Shown here in pieces: positions 9,119 through 19,843 of a DNA stretch of 64,000 bases. A model generated the notes under the pieces. The model did no database searches. It was not told the DNA's origin and saw only the letters and a list, made by a program, of their open reading frames with translations. A program made the position numbers and the translations under genes. Origin of the DNA: Paenibacillus tarimensis (GTDB lineage Bacteria; Bacillota; Bacilli; Paenibacillales; Paenibacillaceae); contig NZ_JAKGAO010000011.1 in the NCBI RefSeq assembly GCF_021532315.1, positions 1 to 64,000 of the forward strand. The letters run 5' to 3'. How positions within the stretch are numbered: position 1 is the stretch's first letter; each line of letters starts with the position of its first letter.

Positions 9119-11626
9119 CTATTTTACAAGCTGTCCACGGGTTACGCCCAGCTGGTTAATCGCTTTAAGGCTTCGCCAAACCTGCGTGCCCGTGATTCTT
9201 CCTGCTATTGCATCGGTATAGAGGCTGATGACTTCTTCCACCTTCTCAGCCGTCTCCTCCAGAAACTCCACCCGCAGGGAATGGACGCCCAGGTCCATGA
9301 AAGTTCGCAGGTATTCGGCTCCCGATTGCTCAATCGCATTGTAAACGGTATTCCGGCAGCCCTCATCCACCCTAACCGGGTGAGACATGCCGATTCTGTC
9401 CTGCAAAGATACATTGTGCTCCTCACACGGTCTGCCGCAATTCGTGTAATCCGTTCCTTCACTGAGAAAGGTGCAATAGACACAGTGCTCCGTGTGGAAC
9501 ATCGGCAGATGCTGATGAATCACTACCTCCAGCTTGGAGGTGTCCGAGCGCTCCAGCAGGTCCATCATCTGCTGCACATTCAGGTCGTACGATGGCGTAA
9601 CCCGGCTGCAGCCCGCTTCTATGAACAGGTTAACGGTCTTGTGATTAGCCGCGTTAAGCGAAAAATCCCCGATCAGCTCTGGAAATGCCGCGGCAGGATT
9701 CTCCGCCCTGGCACGCATGTAGAAATACAGAGCACCAGTGTTCCGTACCAATATGGCATCCGGCTTCAGCTTCAGAATATTGTTATGGTAGCCGTTCTCG
9801 CCGGGCATATGAATCCGTGGCGTTGCCAGCGCGATACGTTTGCCTGCCTGTCTGGCAGTCTCCACCGCAGCCGGGAACTGCTTGATAAACTCAAAGTCCG
9901 CGTAAATCATGCTGACATTCGTCTTAACAGCCGCTTTAACCTGCTCCAGTGTCCGGCACAGAGCTGTCAGCTCCGGCACCCGGCCGGATACCTGCTTAGG
10001 ACCCGCAGCATCAGCGAGCACATCAATCTTGTGATGATGCACATAGACCGGCGGCTTCGGACGCTCGCCCGTCAGCTGCTCAACCGCCACGCGGCGTATC
10101 CGGTTGAGTTCGCGGATTGGAACAATCAGATCACCTTCCAGCCCGAGCTCCAACGTCTCGAGCTGAAACAAGGTTCCACCGAGCCGCCCAAGCTGCTCGC
10201 GCAAAACCTCTTCATCCAGAGGACGCTTCTTCGCCTCCTCCAGCGGTAGCTCAGAGCATACCTCAACCGTTGTACCTTTTTGCAAATCTGTCCACAAGGT
10301 CCGCATCGGTTCGCCAGCCCGGCCTTCAGCTCTCACATGAAGCGGGAATACCCGGTAAGGCTTCTCCGTCTCGAAGGTCTGACGCAGCCGCTTGTCCAGA
10401 GCCGGATCGCTTGTTTTCCAGATTCGGTCGCCGACATGAACCTTCTGCAGATTTACATCATTACGGCCAGGGACGATCTCAATGACCGTATTTTCCTGCA
10501 CCTCACCCTCTACCTTCACACCCTGCCGCCGCAGGTCATAGACGCGTCCTCCTTCTTCCTTCTTGGTCGGGTCGCCCGCATCAAAGACGATGCCGTCCCC
10601 GCGCTTAAGCGGCGCATCCAACCGGCAGACTACTGCGTCCCGCAGAATACGCTCTACTCGCCCGAGGTATACGCCACGGCTCTTCGGAAAGGTGCCCTCC
10701 ACCAGCTGCTTGTTATTCGTCCCTTTCAGGAAGCCCGGAGTAAAGCCGCGTGAGAAGCTCTGCTGCAGCTCCCGCACTTCCTCCTTCGCAGGCGCTGAAC
10801 GGTCACCGGCAAAATACCGGTCGATCGCCTTGCGGTACTTGCTGACCACATTGGCCACATACTCGGGACTCTTCAGCCTGCCTTCAATCTTGAAAGAGGT
10901 AACCCCCGCTTCAATCAGCTCGGGCACCAGCTCGATTGCTGCCAAATCCTTGGGCGATAGCAGGTACGCCACGTCCCCCATCGGCTTTTGCACACCGTCA
11001 ATCATGAGATCATACGGCAGGCGGCAGGCCTGGGCACATTCCCCTCGGTTAGCGGAGCGACCTCCCCACATCTCCGATGTCAGGCATTGGCCTGAATAGG
11101 ATACGCAGAGCGCACCATGCACGAATACCTCCATCGGAAGCTTGGCCTGTTCGCCGATCGTCCTAATCTGCTTGAGATTGTTCTCACGCCCGAGTACGAC
11201 CCGCTCAAGATCAAAGGGCTTGGTGAATTCAACTGCTTCAGGCGAGGTAATGGTCATCTGGGTTGAGCCATGAATCGGGAAATCAGGAGAGATCTCACGG
11301 ATCATTTTTACAAGTCCCAAATCCTGAACGATAACCGCGTCTACCCCTGCCTCAATGCAGGCTTCAATAAGCTGCTTCGCATCCTCCAGCTCATTCTCAA
11401 ATACCAATATATTAAAGGTCAGAAACCCCTTCATGCCGTAGCTGTGCAGGAAAGCCATAATTTCGGGAAGCTCATCCATCCTGAAATTGTTAGCCCTGGC
11501 CCTTGCATTAAACTTCTCCACACCGAAAAACACGGCGTCGGCACCATTCGCCGCGGCAGCCCGCATACAGTCCCAATCCCCCGCAGGCGCGAGCAATTCT
11601 ATATCTTCACGTTGTACTTGTATCAT
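9119..11626 (-). CDS. U32 family protein, RlhA-type 23S rRNA hydroxylation factor
   Basis: 835 residues: an N-terminal U32 domain (from IELLAPAGDWDCMRAA) with the cysteine-rich signature around 165-205 (GALCVSYSGQC ... RSANRGECAQACR). Then come insert and C-terminal domains (DUF3656-type), and further cysteines near 745-760 (HCVYC ... CGRPCEEH). In E. coli, RlhA (YdcP) of this family is needed for a hydroxycytidine in 23S rRNA, and Firmicute homologues act in related rRNA/tRNA hydroxylations. The protease label is historical. RlhA is shorter, so this is the long architecture. Start ATG 11626 has GGAGG thirteen bases upstream. It stands alone, divergent from the isomerase. Confidence 0.85.
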   Translation of the reverse strand: MIQVQREDIELLAPAGDWDCMRAAAANGADAVFFGVEKFNARARANNFRMDELPEIMAFLHSYGMKGFLTFNILVFENELEDAKQLIEACIEAGVDAVIVQDLGLVKMIREISPDFPIHGSTQMTITSPEAVEFTKPFDLERVVLGRENNLKQIRTIGEQAKLPMEVFVHGALCVSYSGQCLTSEMWGGRSANRGECAQACRLPYDLMIDGVQKPMGDVAYLLSPKDLAAIELVPELIEAGVTSFKIEGRLKSPEYVANVVSKYRKAIDRYFAGDRSAPAKEEVRELQQSFSRGFTPGFLKGTNNKQLVEGTFPKSRGVYLGRVERILRDAVVCRLDAPLKRGDGIVFDAGDPTKKEEGGRVYDLRRQGVKVEGEVQENTVIEIVPGRNDVNLQKVHVGDRIWKTSDPALDKRLRQTFETEKPYRVFPLHVRAEGRAGEPMRTLWTDLQKGTTVEVCSELPLEEAKKRPLDEEVLREQLGRLGGTLFQLETLELGLEGDLIVPIRELNRIRRVAVEQLTGERPKPPVYVHHHKIDVLADAAGPKQVSGRVPELTALCRTLEQVKAAVKTNVSMIYADFEFIKQFPAAVETARQAGKRIALATPRIHMPGENGYHNNILKLKPDAILVRNTGALYFYMRARAENPAAAFPELIGDFSLNAANHKTVNLFIEAGCSRVTPSYDLNVQQMMDLLERSDTSKLEVVIHQHLPMFHTEHCVYCTFLSEGTDYTNCGRPCEEHNVSLQDRIGMSHPVRVDEGCRNTVYNAIEQSGAEYLRTFMDLGVHSLRVEFLEETAEKVEEVISLYTDAIAGRITGTQVWRSLKAINQLGVTRGQLVK

Positions 11627-11856
11627 CTTGCTGTTATTACCTCCACTTCAGGGCGGATGCGCCCATTTCCACTACTAGTGTACCACCCGGCCCCGTCTGA
11701 ATCCACCAGCCAAGCGAGCTAAATGCTTTTTGCTGACTTTTGTTGACTTTGTGTTCAAAATTGGCAAAGTACGCCTCCCCCATTTCATTGGTTTTTGGGG
11801 GCATGCTATAATACGTTGGAAAGCGATACCATTCGGTTAAGGAGGGCATTATTGAG

Positions 11857-12825
11857 ATGAAACTGGGTGTATTCACTGTACTGTTCAGTCAAAAGCCGTT
11901 TGAGGAAATGCTGGATTTGGTCGCAGCCAAGGGTGTACAGGCCGTCGAGATCGGAACCGGCGGTTATCCCGGCGATGCCCACTGCAACAGAGAAGAGCTG
12001 CTCGCCGACGAAGGTAAACGCAAAGCCTTCAAGCAGGCTGTCGATTCGCGCGGCTTGATCGTCAGCGCGCTCAGCTGTCATGCCAACCCGCTCCATCCGC
12101 AGAAAGCCATCTCAATTGAGCACGACCGGCTGATTCGTGAAACGATAGATCTGGCTTCCAAGCTGGAGATTCCTGTAGTCAATACATTCTCGGGCTGTCC
12201 CGGCGACCATGAGGATGCCAAATATCCAAACTGGCCGGTAGCTCCCTGGCCGAACGATTATCAGGAAATTCTCGATTGGCAGTGGACTAACAAGGTCATC
12301 CCATACTGGACAGAGATCGGCCGTTATGCAGAAGAACGCAATGTGAAGATCGGGCTTGAGCTTCATGGCGGCTTCTCCGTCCATACACCGGCTAATATGC
12401 TTCGTCTGCGTGAAGCGGCGGGAGAGGCTATCGGTGCGAATCTTGATCCAAGCCACATGTGGTGGCAGGGAATTGACCCGGTACAAGCCATTCATATTCT
12501 TGGACGCGCGGGCGCCATTCATCACTTTCACGCGAAGGACACGACCATTGATCCGGTTAACGTCAACCGTCACGGCGTAACCGACATGCAGTCTTACTCG
12601 CTGATGCTTGACCGTGCGTGGCAGTTCCGGACGGTTGGCTACGGCCACGATATGAAGGTATGGGGCGACATCATCAGTGCGCTTCGCCTGGTCGGCTACG
12701 ATTATGTTGTAAGTATTGAGCATGAGGACGGCCTGATGTCCGTCGAGGAAGGCTTCACCAAAGCGGTCGATAATCTTCAGCAGGTGCTGATTCGTGAGCC
12801 GCTTGGCGAGATGTGGTGGGTGTAA
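11857..12825 (+). CDS. Sugar phosphate isomerase/epimerase (xylose isomerase-like TIM barrel)
   Basis: 322 residues of the AP-endonuclease-2/xylose-isomerase-like fold. Metal-ligand type motifs are visible: KIGLELHGGF (Glu), ANLDPSHMWWQG (Asp/His), HFHAKDT (His and Asp) and VVSIEHEDGL (Glu). The substrate cannot be told from sequence; relatives act on inositol catabolites, hexulosonates and other sugars. AAGGAGG lies eleven bases upstream of the ATG. A TATAAT is at 11808-11813 in the divergent region. Single-gene unit ending at a very strong terminator; it has no sugar-catabolic neighbours. Confidence 0.9.
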   Translation: MKLGVFTVLFSQKPFEEMLDLVAAKGVQAVEIGTGGYPGDAHCNREELLADEGKRKAFKQAVDSRGLIVSALSCHANPLHPQKAISIEHDRLIRETIDLASKLEIPVVNTFSGCPGDHEDAKYPNWPVAPWPNDYQEILDWQWTNKVIPYWTEIGRYAEERNVKIGLELHGGFSVHTPANMLRLREAAGEAIGANLDPSHMWWQGIDPVQAIHILGRAGAIHHFHAKDTTIDPVNVNRHGVTDMQSYSLMLDRAWQFRTVGYGHDMKVWGDIISALRLVGYDYVVSIEHEDGLMSVEEGFTKAVDNLQQVLIREPLGEMWWV

Positions 12826-12832
12826 GGTGCTT

Positions 12833-12882
12833 CAAACAACAAGGAGACCCTGGGACATATCCCGGGGTCTCCTTGTTGTTTG
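12833..12882. terminator. Very strong terminator after the isomerase gene
   Basis: A long stem of about 20 bp: CAAACAACAAGGAGACC pairs with GGTCTCCTTGTTGTTTG around a short CTGGGACATATCCCGG top. It sits between two convergent genes and could stop transcription from both. Confidence 0.85.
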
Positions 12883-12911
12883 TCCATATCGTTAGGTCAG
12901 GACGTTGGGGA

Positions 12912-13139
12912 TTAGCCCATCCACACCTCAAAAATCATGATGTAATCCACATACAGGAAGGTTGCGAGCGACACAAACGTAAAGCCGATCGCAAAGAGAT
13001 TCTTCCTCGGGCGGGCCAGCAATAGCCGGACAAATCCCAAGAAAATAAGCAGGGTAAACACTAGCATAAAGATATCAAAGGTGTTGAAATTACTCGCTGT
13101 TGCTGCTGCCTCTGTAGCTTCTTCTGCTGCCAAAAACAT
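12912..13139 (-). CDS. Small membrane protein, DUF2759-like (YqgW type)
   Basis: 75 residues with two hydrophobic segments, about 22-42 (FDIFMLVFTLLIFLGFVRLLL) and 49-70, separated by a basic turn RPRKN. This small two-helix membrane protein is typical of Bacillales and function is unknown. AAGGAGG lies six bases upstream of the ATG, and a good promoter precedes it. The family name is from memory of the pattern, so moderately sure. Confidence 0.75.
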   Translation of the reverse strand: MFLAAEEATEAAATASNFNTFDIFMLVFTLLIFLGFVRLLLARPRKNLFAIGFTFVSLATFLYVDYIMIFEVWMG

Positions 13140-13184
13140 GTTGGACCTCCTTCACTAAAATCACACGTAACCTATCTTAGCTAT

Positions 13185-13213
13185 ATGTTAGCCTTTCCTT
13201 GGTGCGGATGCAA
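13185..13213 (-). promoter_or_regulatory. sigma-A promoter of the DUF2759-like gene
   Basis: Minus strand: TTGCAT (13208-13213), 17-bp spacer, TAACAT (13185-13190), 45 bp upstream of the start codon. Confidence 0.6.
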
Positions 13214-13244
13214 TAAAAATGTTCAAAAAAATGTGATTTATGTC

Positions 13245-14300
13245 TCACTTAAACCCGTTAGTGCTGGCAGTCCCACTACTCATCGTCGGTTGACTGATCC
13301 GGTATGCCTTCATCCCCCGTAAGATGAGATGTACTACAAATATAATACCAATCATAAAGAGAAGATCTTCCTGGGCGAGCTGCCAAATTCTAACCACCAG
13401 ATCATGCTCTTCACTTCCCGCAGCAATAAGACCACTAGATACAAGCTGCTGGATGAATTGATCATTCCAGATGGATAAGTCAGAGAACATGACGACCGCA
13501 AGTATAAATTGCAGGATGTGAACGACCATATCCAGTCCAATTAGAGGAAGGGACCACCTGCCGGCTGCGAGCTTGACACCCTCCATGAGAATATTCAAGG
13601 CCAGGAAGAACAAGATCAACGGGAGGAAACGCTGGAACTCCGTTTCATTGAACAAGGGAATGACCACCCAGTTCTGGCTGCCCTGGTTTGTCCATACCCC
13701 AAGAAGATCGGTAGAGGAAATGAACAGGATTGAGAATAAGATGGTGAATGTGATGCTAAAGAAGGAATCGGCTCTGTTGATCCGAGTCTGGCGGTCAGGC
13801 AGTGAAGGGAGTATCGATAGATCCCACGCTGCTGTATCTATCTTGACCGGTTCACCCTTCTGGGTCTTCCAGTATTCCAGTAATCCAAAGGTAATGGTAA
13901 CCCAGCTGAACCCCTGAAAGCATGCATTAAGAGTATTTACCAGGTAGCTGATAAAATGCTCAAGCAGCGATCCCGGTTTCACCAGTATCTCAATTACGAA
14001 GACGGCCAGCATCGAAAAAGCTATCGAAGCAAGCACAATTTTCAGAACGGTCATATACGTTCCCATAAGTTCAGGCCCAATCAAGAACCTGCTGCCATCT
14101 CTGTATTGGTCTGCCAGCTTACCCGGCGCACCCAGCTCCATAAGCACCTGTTCCACATCCTTCTGGTCCGCCCTGCGGCCCCCGGTGCGCTCCTCCAGCA
14201 TATCGGCGATCAAACTCTCAATTTCCTTTCCAATTTCCTCCCTTTGCTTCAAGGGCAGCTTCTGGGTAACTGCGTAAATATACCGCTCAATGATCTCCAT
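13245..14300 (-). CDS. HAAS-domain integral membrane protein
   Basis: About 351 residues. The N-terminal 75 or so form a HAAS signalling domain (ERYIYAVTQKLPLKQREEIGKEIESLIADMLEE). The rest has about six transmembrane segments. HAAS membrane proteins are typically encoded immediately after a PadR repressor and are thought to be its partner in sensing or transport. Start placed at ATG 14300, eight bases after GGAGG; the ATG at 14306 is only two bases from it. The gene overlaps the end of padR by 14 bp, indicating translational coupling. The biological role is unknown. Confidence 0.85.
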   Translation of the reverse strand: MEIIERYIYAVTQKLPLKQREEIGKEIESLIADMLEERTGGRRADQKDVEQVLMELGAPGKLADQYRDGSRFLIGPELMGTYMTVLKIVLASIAFSMLAVFVIEILVKPGSLLEHFISYLVNTLNACFQGFSWVTITFGLLEYWKTQKGEPVKIDTAAWDLSILPSLPDRQTRINRADSFFSITFTILFSILFISSTDLLGVWTNQGSQNWVVIPLFNETEFQRFLPLILFFLALNILMEGVKLAAGRWSLPLIGLDMVVHILQFILAVVMFSDLSIWNDQFIQQLVSSGLIAAGSEEHDLVVRIWQLAQEDLLFMIGIIFVVHLILRGMKAYRISQPTMSSGTASTNGFK

Positions 14301-14643
14301 CTCCATCGCCTCCTCTAATTAAGCTCTCCAAGCTTACAGACATACTCCTCCACTCCTCGCAGAGCTGCACATAAACCGTCCTACCCATCGGGCTAAGCAG
14401 ATAATACTTCCGGGGTCTGGTCTGATCGGTATCCCAGCGGCTCTCTAGCAAGCCCTGCTTCTCTAATCTGCGCAGCAGCGGATAGAGTGTACCGGCATCG
14501 ATAGAGAAGCCCTTCCCCTGTAAGACCGTTACCAATGAATAGCCATACTGGGGTTCAGCTAACTGGCTAAGCACCCCGATGATGATCGTCCCCCTCCGTA
14601 ATTCCTGCGTCAACCCATTAATTGTTTCCTGCATATCCGTCAT
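14287..14643 (-). CDS. PadR family transcriptional regulator
   Basis: 118 residues with the PadR winged helix: LRRGTIIIGVLSQLAEPQYGYSL, then the recognition region FSIDAGTLYPLLRRLEKQGLL, then the wing RPRKYYLLSPMG. PadR proteins usually repress their own operon. Start ATG 14643 has AGGAG nine bases upstream. It forms a two-gene operon with the overlapping HAAS protein. The ligand is unknown. Confidence 0.93.
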   Translation of the reverse strand: MTDMQETINGLTQELRRGTIIIGVLSQLAEPQYGYSLVTVLQGKGFSIDAGTLYPLLRRLEKQGLLESRWDTDQTRPRKYYLLSPMGRTVYVQLCEEWRSMSVSLESLIRGGDGDGDH

Positions 14644-14663
14644 GGCAATCAGCTCCTGCGCTC

Positions 14664-14693
14664 ATTATACTGTATGATACACACTATTGTGAA
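14664..14693 (-). promoter_or_regulatory. Promoter of the padR-HAAS operon
   Basis: Minus strand: TTCACA (14688-14693), 18-bp spacer, TATAAT (14664-14669), about 20 bp upstream of the start codon. The spacer contains the near-palindrome GTATCATAC, a candidate PadR operator; that part is inference. Confidence 0.6.
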
Positions 14694-14721
14694 TAACTGA
14701 ATATTATTTATTTTCTGGTAC

Positions 14722-14764
14722 AAAAAAGGAGCCACTCCCTGTCCGCTAAGACATGGAGTGGCTC
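14722..14764 (-). terminator. Rho-independent terminator of uvrBA
   Basis: Minus strand: GAGCCACTCC (14755-14764) pairs perfectly with GGAGTGGCTC (14729-14738), then CTTTTTTG. It lies about 20 bp after the uvrA stop. Confidence 0.92.
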
Positions 14765-14784
14765 TCATATGCTATCATCCGGCG

Positions 14785-17670
14785 TTATTCAGCTAACCCA
14801 GCAGCTACGCCATCCTCAATCTGCCGGCGTTCCTCTGTGCGCCTGCGGTCTCTCTCCAGTACAGGCTTCAGATAACGGCCTGTATAGGAAGCTTCCACCT
14901 CTACCAGCTTCTCCGGCGTTCCGGCTGCAACGATGCTTCCGCCACCGCTGCCGCCTTCAGGTCCAAGGTCGATCAGGTAATCGGCCGTCTTGATAACATC
15001 CAGATTATGCTCAATAACAAGTACTGATTCGCCTGAATCGACGAGACGATGCAGCACATGGAGCAGACGGTCAATGTCATCCACATGAAGGCCAGTCGTA
15101 GGCTCATCCAAAATGTACAGCGTCTTGCCTGTGCTCCGCCGATACAGCTCGGAAGCCAGCTTCACGCGCTGCGCCTCACCACCTGACAGTGTTGTAGCCG
15201 GCTGGCCGAGGTTCATATAACCAAGCCCCACATCCAACAGGGTCTGGAGCTTACGGTGGATCTTCGGAATATTCTTAAAAAATTCGCAGCCATCCTCAAT
15301 AGTCATGGCCAGGACATCCGAAATGCTCTTGCCCTTGTACTTCACTTCAAGAGTTTCCCTGTTGTAGCGTTTGCCTTTGCAGATTTCACAGGGAACATAC
15401 ACATCCGGCAGGAAGTGCATCTCGATCTTGATAATGCCGTCGCCGCGGCATGCTTCACAGCGCCCGCCCTTGATATTGAAGCTGAAGCGGCCTTTCTTAT
15501 AGCCGCGTACCTTGGCTTCATTCGTATTGGCAAACACGTCCCGGATGTCATCGAATACCCCTGTGTAGGTTGCCGGGTTCGAACGCGGTGTACGACCGAT
15601 TGGTGACTGGTCAATGTCAATGACCTTCTCAAGATGCTCAAGGCCCCGGATTTCCTTATAGACGCCAGGGCGCACCTTCGCCTTATTCAGATCCCGGGCC
15701 AGCGTCTTGTACAGGATTTCGTTCACGAGTGTCGACTTGCCTGACCCGGACACGCCTGTTACAGCCGTAAAGACGCCCAGTGGCACCTTGACATTAATGC
15801 CGCGAAGATTGTTCTCCTTAGCTCCGCGGATCTCAATCCACCGGTCATCCGTCGGACGGCGCGACAGTGGAACGGGGATGAATTTCTTGCCGCTCAGATA
15901 CTGTCCGGTTAGTGATTTCTCATCATTCATTACCTCTTCAGGGGTACCGGCGGAAACAACCTGTCCACCGTGAAATCCTGCGCCCGGTCCGATATCAATA
16001 ATGTAGTCTGCTGCAAGCATTGTATCCTCGTCATGCTCCACCACGATAAGCGTGTTGCCGAGGTCACGCATATGCTCCAGTGTCTTGATCAGCCGGTCAT
16101 TGTCCCGCTGATGAAGGCCGATACTCGGTTCATCCAGAATATACAGGACCCCCATCAGGCTGGAGCCGATCTGTGTGGCCAGACGAATCCGCTGCGCTTC
16201 GCCGCCGGACAGCGTACCTGCAGCGCGGCTGAGCGTCAAATACTCAAGCCCCACATTAACCAGGAAGCCCAGACGGCTGTTGATTTCCTTCAGGATCAGG
16301 TTGGAGATGGTCCGGTCCTTCTCACTGAGCTCAAGCGCACTGAAGAACCGGTCGGCCTCTCCGATGGATAACGAGGTAACATAAGCGATGTTCTGCTTGC
16401 CAACGGTAACCGCCAGACTCTCCTTGCGAAGACGGTGGCCCTTACAGGTACCGCAAGGCTTGGCACTCATATAGCCCTCGATATATTCGCGAATGCCATC
16501 CGATGCCGTATCACGGTAGCGGCGCTCCAGGTTGTGAACAATGCCTTCGAAGGCGACGTAAGCTTCCTTTTTATGACCAAAATCATTCTCATAACGGAAT
16601 CGCACCCGGTCGCCGCCCGTGCCGTACAGCAGCTTCTTCAATTGCTCGGGCGCGAGCTCATTCACCGGCTTCGTCGTATCAATGCCGTAATGCTCGCAAA
16701 CTGAACGGAGGAATTGAGGATAATAGTTGGATGTGCTTCCGGCCCATGCCTCAAAGGCACCTTCTTCAATCGACTTCTCCGGATTCGGAACCAGCAGGTC
16801 CGGGTCCACGATCATCTTCACACCCAATCCGTCACATTCCGGACATGCGCCATACGGGCTGTTGAAGGAGAACATCCGCGGTGCCAGCTCCTCAATGCTG
16901 AAGCCGCATACCGGACAGGCTAGATTTGAGCTGAACAGCAGCTCCTCCTGGTCCATAACATCGACCAGAACCTGCCCTTCCGACAGCTTGAGCGCCGTCT
17001 CAATCGAATCCGCAAGCCGGGATTCAATCTCGCTCTTGATAACAATCCGGTCAACAACTACTTCGATTGAATGCTTCTTGTTCTTCTCAAGCTCTATCTT
17101 CTCGCTGAGGTCACGAATCTCTCCATTGACCCGGACACGTACGAAGCCCTGCTTCTGGATATCGGCCAGCAGCTTGGTATGCTCGCCCTTGCGGCCGGAT
17201 ACGACTGGCGCCATAATCTGCAGCCTTGTACGCTCCGGGTATTCCATAATGCGGTCTACCATCTGCTCAACCGTCTGCGATGTTATCTCAATGCCGTGCT
17301 CCGGACAGTGAGGCTTGCCGATCCGCGCGAACAGCAGGCGGAGATAGTCATAAATCTCTGTAACCGTCCCTACTGTCGAGCGCGGGTTCCGGCTTGTTGT
17401 CTTCTGATCAATGGAGATCGCCGGCGACAATCCTTCGATCGAATCGACATCCGGCTTCTCCATCTGACCGAGGAACTGCCGCGCATAAGCGGACAGCGAC
17501 TCCACATAACGCCGCTGACCTTCCGCGTAGATCGTATCGAATGCAAGGGAGGACTTGCCGGATCCGCTCAGCCCCGTCAGTACGACGAACTTATCCCGCG
17601 GAATCGTAATGTCGACATTCTTCAGATTGTGGGCACGCGCCCCTTTGATAACAATGTTTTCACTAGCCAC
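14785..17670 (-). CDS. uvrA: Excinuclease ABC subunit UvrA
   Basis: Damage-recognition ATPase of nucleotide excision repair. 961 residues with two ABC modules: first Walker [14 protein letters not shown] near 33, second [10 protein letters not shown] near 645. There are two ABC signatures (LSGGEAQR) and two CxxC zinc modules (CPVCG ... CPEC near 255-285, and CEACRGDG ... CEICKG near 740-765). It starts 14 bp after the uvrB stop, in one operon with it. Length and domain order are normal. Confidence 0.99.
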   Translation of the reverse strand: MASENIVIKGARAHNLKNVDITIPRDKFVVLTGLSGSGKSSLAFDTIYAEGQRRYVESLSAYARQFLGQMEKPDVDSIEGLSPAISIDQKTTSRNPRSTVGTVTEIYDYLRLLFARIGKPHCPEHGIEITSQTVEQMVDRIMEYPERTRLQIMAPVVSGRKGEHTKLLADIQKQGFVRVRVNGEIRDLSEKIELEKNKKHSIEVVVDRIVIKSEIESRLADSIETALKLSEGQVLVDVMDQEELLFSSNLACPVCGFSIEELAPRMFSFNSPYGACPECDGLGVKMIVDPDLLVPNPEKSIEEGAFEAWAGSTSNYYPQFLRSVCEHYGIDTTKPVNELAPEQLKKLLYGTGGDRVRFRYENDFGHKKEAYVAFEGIVHNLERRYRDTASDGIREYIEGYMSAKPCGTCKGHRLRKESLAVTVGKQNIAYVTSLSIGEADRFFSALELSEKDRTISNLILKEINSRLGFLVNVGLEYLTLSRAAGTLSGGEAQRIRLATQIGSSLMGVLYILDEPSIGLHQRDNDRLIKTLEHMRDLGNTLIVVEHDEDTMLAADYIIDIGPGAGFHGGQVVSAGTPEEVMNDEKSLTGQYLSGKKFIPVPLSRRPTDDRWIEIRGAKENNLRGINVKVPLGVFTAVTGVSGSGKSTLVNEILYKTLARDLNKAKVRPGVYKEIRGLEHLEKVIDIDQSPIGRTPRSNPATYTGVFDDIRDVFANTNEAKVRGYKKGRFSFNIKGGRCEACRGDGIIKIEMHFLPDVYVPCEICKGKRYNRETLEVKYKGKSISDVLAMTIEDGCEFFKNIPKIHRKLQTLLDVGLGYMNLGQPATTLSGGEAQRVKLASELYRRSTGKTLYILDEPTTGLHVDDIDRLLHVLHRLVDSGESVLVIEHNLDVIKTADYLIDLGPEGGSGGGSIVAAGTPEKLVEVEASYTGRYLKPVLERDRRRTEERRQIEDGVAAGLAE

Positions 17671-17684
17671 AACTTATCCTCCCC

Positions 17685-19685
17685 TTAGGCTTCCGCCTTA
17701 AGCTCAAGCAGCGCATCACGCAGCTCTGCCGCACGCTCGAACTGTAAATTTTTTGCCGCTTCCTTCATCTCCGCCTCCAGGCGCTGGATAACAGCCTGAC
17801 GATCCTTCTTGGACATTTTCCCAAGGTCTGGCCCCGCCAGATAGTCAGCCTTCTGCTCCGCAACCTTCGTTGCCTCGATCACATCATGGACCTTCTTGCG
17901 GATAGTCTGTGGTGTGATGCCATGCTTCTCGTTATAAGCAATCTGGATCTCCCGGCGGCGTTCTGTCTCGCTGATGGCCTTGGTCATCGAATCCGTCATC
18001 TTATCGGCATACATGATAACACGGCCTTCACTGTTCCTTGCGGCCCTGCCGATTGTCTGAATAAGCGACCTCTCGGAACGGAGGAAGCCTTCTTTGTCCG
18101 CATCGAGAATCGATACTAGCGAAACCTCGGGCAGATCCAGACCTTCCCGAAGCAGGTTAATTCCGACCAGTACATGGAAGGTACCGACCCGGAGGTCACG
18201 CAGAATGGCCATCCTCTCCAGCGTCTTAATATCCGAATGCAGATAACGCACCTTGATTCCGACTTCCTTCAAGTAATCGGTCAGGTCCTCCGCCATCTTC
18301 TTGGTCAGCGTCGTTACCAGTACCCTCTCGTCCTTGTCGATCCGGTCCCGAATCTCGCCCAGCAGATCATCGATTTGCCCTTTCGTCGGCCTGATCTCAA
18401 TAATCGGATCAAGAAGCCCGGTAGGACGGATGATCTGCTCCACCATTTCCGGACAATGCTCAATTTCATATGGCCCCGGTGTGGCGGAAACATAGATAAC
18501 CTGACTCAGCTTTTGTTCAAACTCCTCAAACTTAAGCGGCCGGTTATCCATAGCAGACGGCAGACGGAAGCCATGATCAACGAGCACTTCCTTCCTTGCA
18601 CGGTCCCCATTATACATCGCCCGGATTTGCGGCAGGGTTACATGGGATTCATCAATAACCATCAGCATGTCATCGGGGAAATAATCCAGCAGCGTAAAGG
18701 GCGTAGCGCCCCGCTCACGGAAGGTCAGTGGGCCTGAATAATTTTCAATGCCCGAGCAGAACCCCATTTCCTGCATCATCTCGATGTCATAGCGTGTACG
18801 CTGCTCCAGCCGCTGCGCCTCCAGCAGCTTACCCTGCCCGCGAAGCTCTGCCAGCCGTTCTTCAAGCTCCCGTTCAATGTTAACGAGTGCTACCTTCATC
18901 GTTTCCTCGTGCGTAACGAAGTGAGAGGCCGGGAAGATCGCCGCATGGTCGCGTTCACCGATAATTTCTCCAGTCAATACATCAATCTCCGTAATCCGGT
19001 CGATCTCGTCCCCAAACATCTCGACCCGGATAGCCCGTTCATTGTTAGAGACCGGGAATATTTCAATAACATCCCCTCTGACCCGGAATGTACCACGGAC
19101 AAAGTTAATATCGTTGCGCTGGTATTGAATATCGACCAGCTTGTGCAAAATAGCATTACGGGATTTCTCCATGCCCACCCGGAGAGACAGAACAAGGCTC
19201 TTGTATTCCATAGGAGAACCCAAGCCATATATACACGAAACACTTGCCACGATAATTACATCCCGGCGTTCAAACAAAGCGCTCGTTGCGGAGTGGCGCA
19301 GCTTATCGATTTCGTCGTTAATACTGGAGTCCTTCTCAATGTAAGTATCCGAAGACGGGATATACGCCTCCGGCTGGTAATAATCGTAATAGCTGACGAA
19401 ATACTCAACGGCATTGTTCGGGAAAAACTCCTTGAACTCGCTGCACAGCTGCGCGGCCAATGTCTTGTTATGCGCTATGACCAGCGTCGGCCTGTTCAGC
19501 TTCGCAATCGTATTAGCAATCGTGTACGTCTTGCCTGTACCCGTTGCTCCGAGCAGTGTCTGATGCCGCCGTCCCTCTATCACACCTGTATACAGCTGTT
19601 CAATTGCACCCGGCTGGTCGCCCTGCGGCGTATAGGCGGACAGAAGCTCAAACTTCCTGTCCTGCACGTGTACTCCCTCTTTCAT
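17685..19685 (-). CDS. uvrB: Excinuclease ABC subunit UvrB
   Basis: Receives damaged DNA from UvrA and positions UvrC. About 660-666 residues: Walker A GATGTGKT near 46, the beta-hairpin [12 protein letters not shown] near 100, helicase motifs ([31 protein letters not shown]), and a C-terminal UVR motif ([22 protein letters not shown]). Two starts are plausible: ATG 19685 (AAAGG about eight bases upstream) and GTG 19667 (GGGAG five bases upstream). Preceded by a promoter overlapping an SOS-box-like sequence. Confidence 0.98.
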   Translation of the reverse strand: MKEGVHVQDRKFELLSAYTPQGDQPGAIEQLYTGVIEGRRHQTLLGATGTGKTYTIANTIAKLNRPTLVIAHNKTLAAQLCSEFKEFFPNNAVEYFVSYYDYYQPEAYIPSSDTYIEKDSSINDEIDKLRHSATSALFERRDVIIVASVSCIYGLGSPMEYKSLVLSLRVGMEKSRNAILHKLVDIQYQRNDINFVRGTFRVRGDVIEIFPVSNNERAIRVEMFGDEIDRITEIDVLTGEIIGERDHAAIFPASHFVTHEETMKVALVNIERELEERLAELRGQGKLLEAQRLEQRTRYDIEMMQEMGFCSGIENYSGPLTFRERGATPFTLLDYFPDDMLMVIDESHVTLPQIRAMYNGDRARKEVLVDHGFRLPSAMDNRPLKFEEFEQKLSQVIYVSATPGPYEIEHCPEMVEQIIRPTGLLDPIIEIRPTKGQIDDLLGEIRDRIDKDERVLVTTLTKKMAEDLTDYLKEVGIKVRYLHSDIKTLERMAILRDLRVGTFHVLVGINLLREGLDLPEVSLVSILDADKEGFLRSERSLIQTIGRAARNSEGRVIMYADKMTDSMTKAISETERRREIQIAYNEKHGITPQTIRKKVHDVIEATKVAEQKADYLAGPDLGKMSKKDRQAVIQRLEAEMKEAAKNLQFERAAELRDALLELKAEA

Positions 19686-19825
19686 CGCGATGGCCTTTCA
19701 CTCCCTTACAGAGGATTGTATAATAATAAACGATCTATAGGATGACATCTGGTTGCTTATTTAGAAGACTATATTATGATGTATACCCAAAGTCGGGTAC
19801 ATAATAGACAGGATTCATTTCATGA

Positions 19826-19837
19826 GAATGAATGTTC
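19826..19837 (-). promoter_or_regulatory. LexA (SOS) box-like operator of uvrBA
   Basis: Minus strand GAACATTCATTC, one mismatch from the Bacillales consensus GAAC-N4-GTTC. It starts seven bases downstream of the -10, where LexA would block initiation. uvrB is an SOS gene in Bacillus; operation here is inferred. Confidence 0.55.
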
Positions 19838-19843
19838 CCATCT

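Noticed and set aside
13140-13244. Possible riboswitch between the HAAS gene and the DUF2759-like gene
   Set aside because: Only a standard promoter and a short leader are present; no conserved aptamer features.
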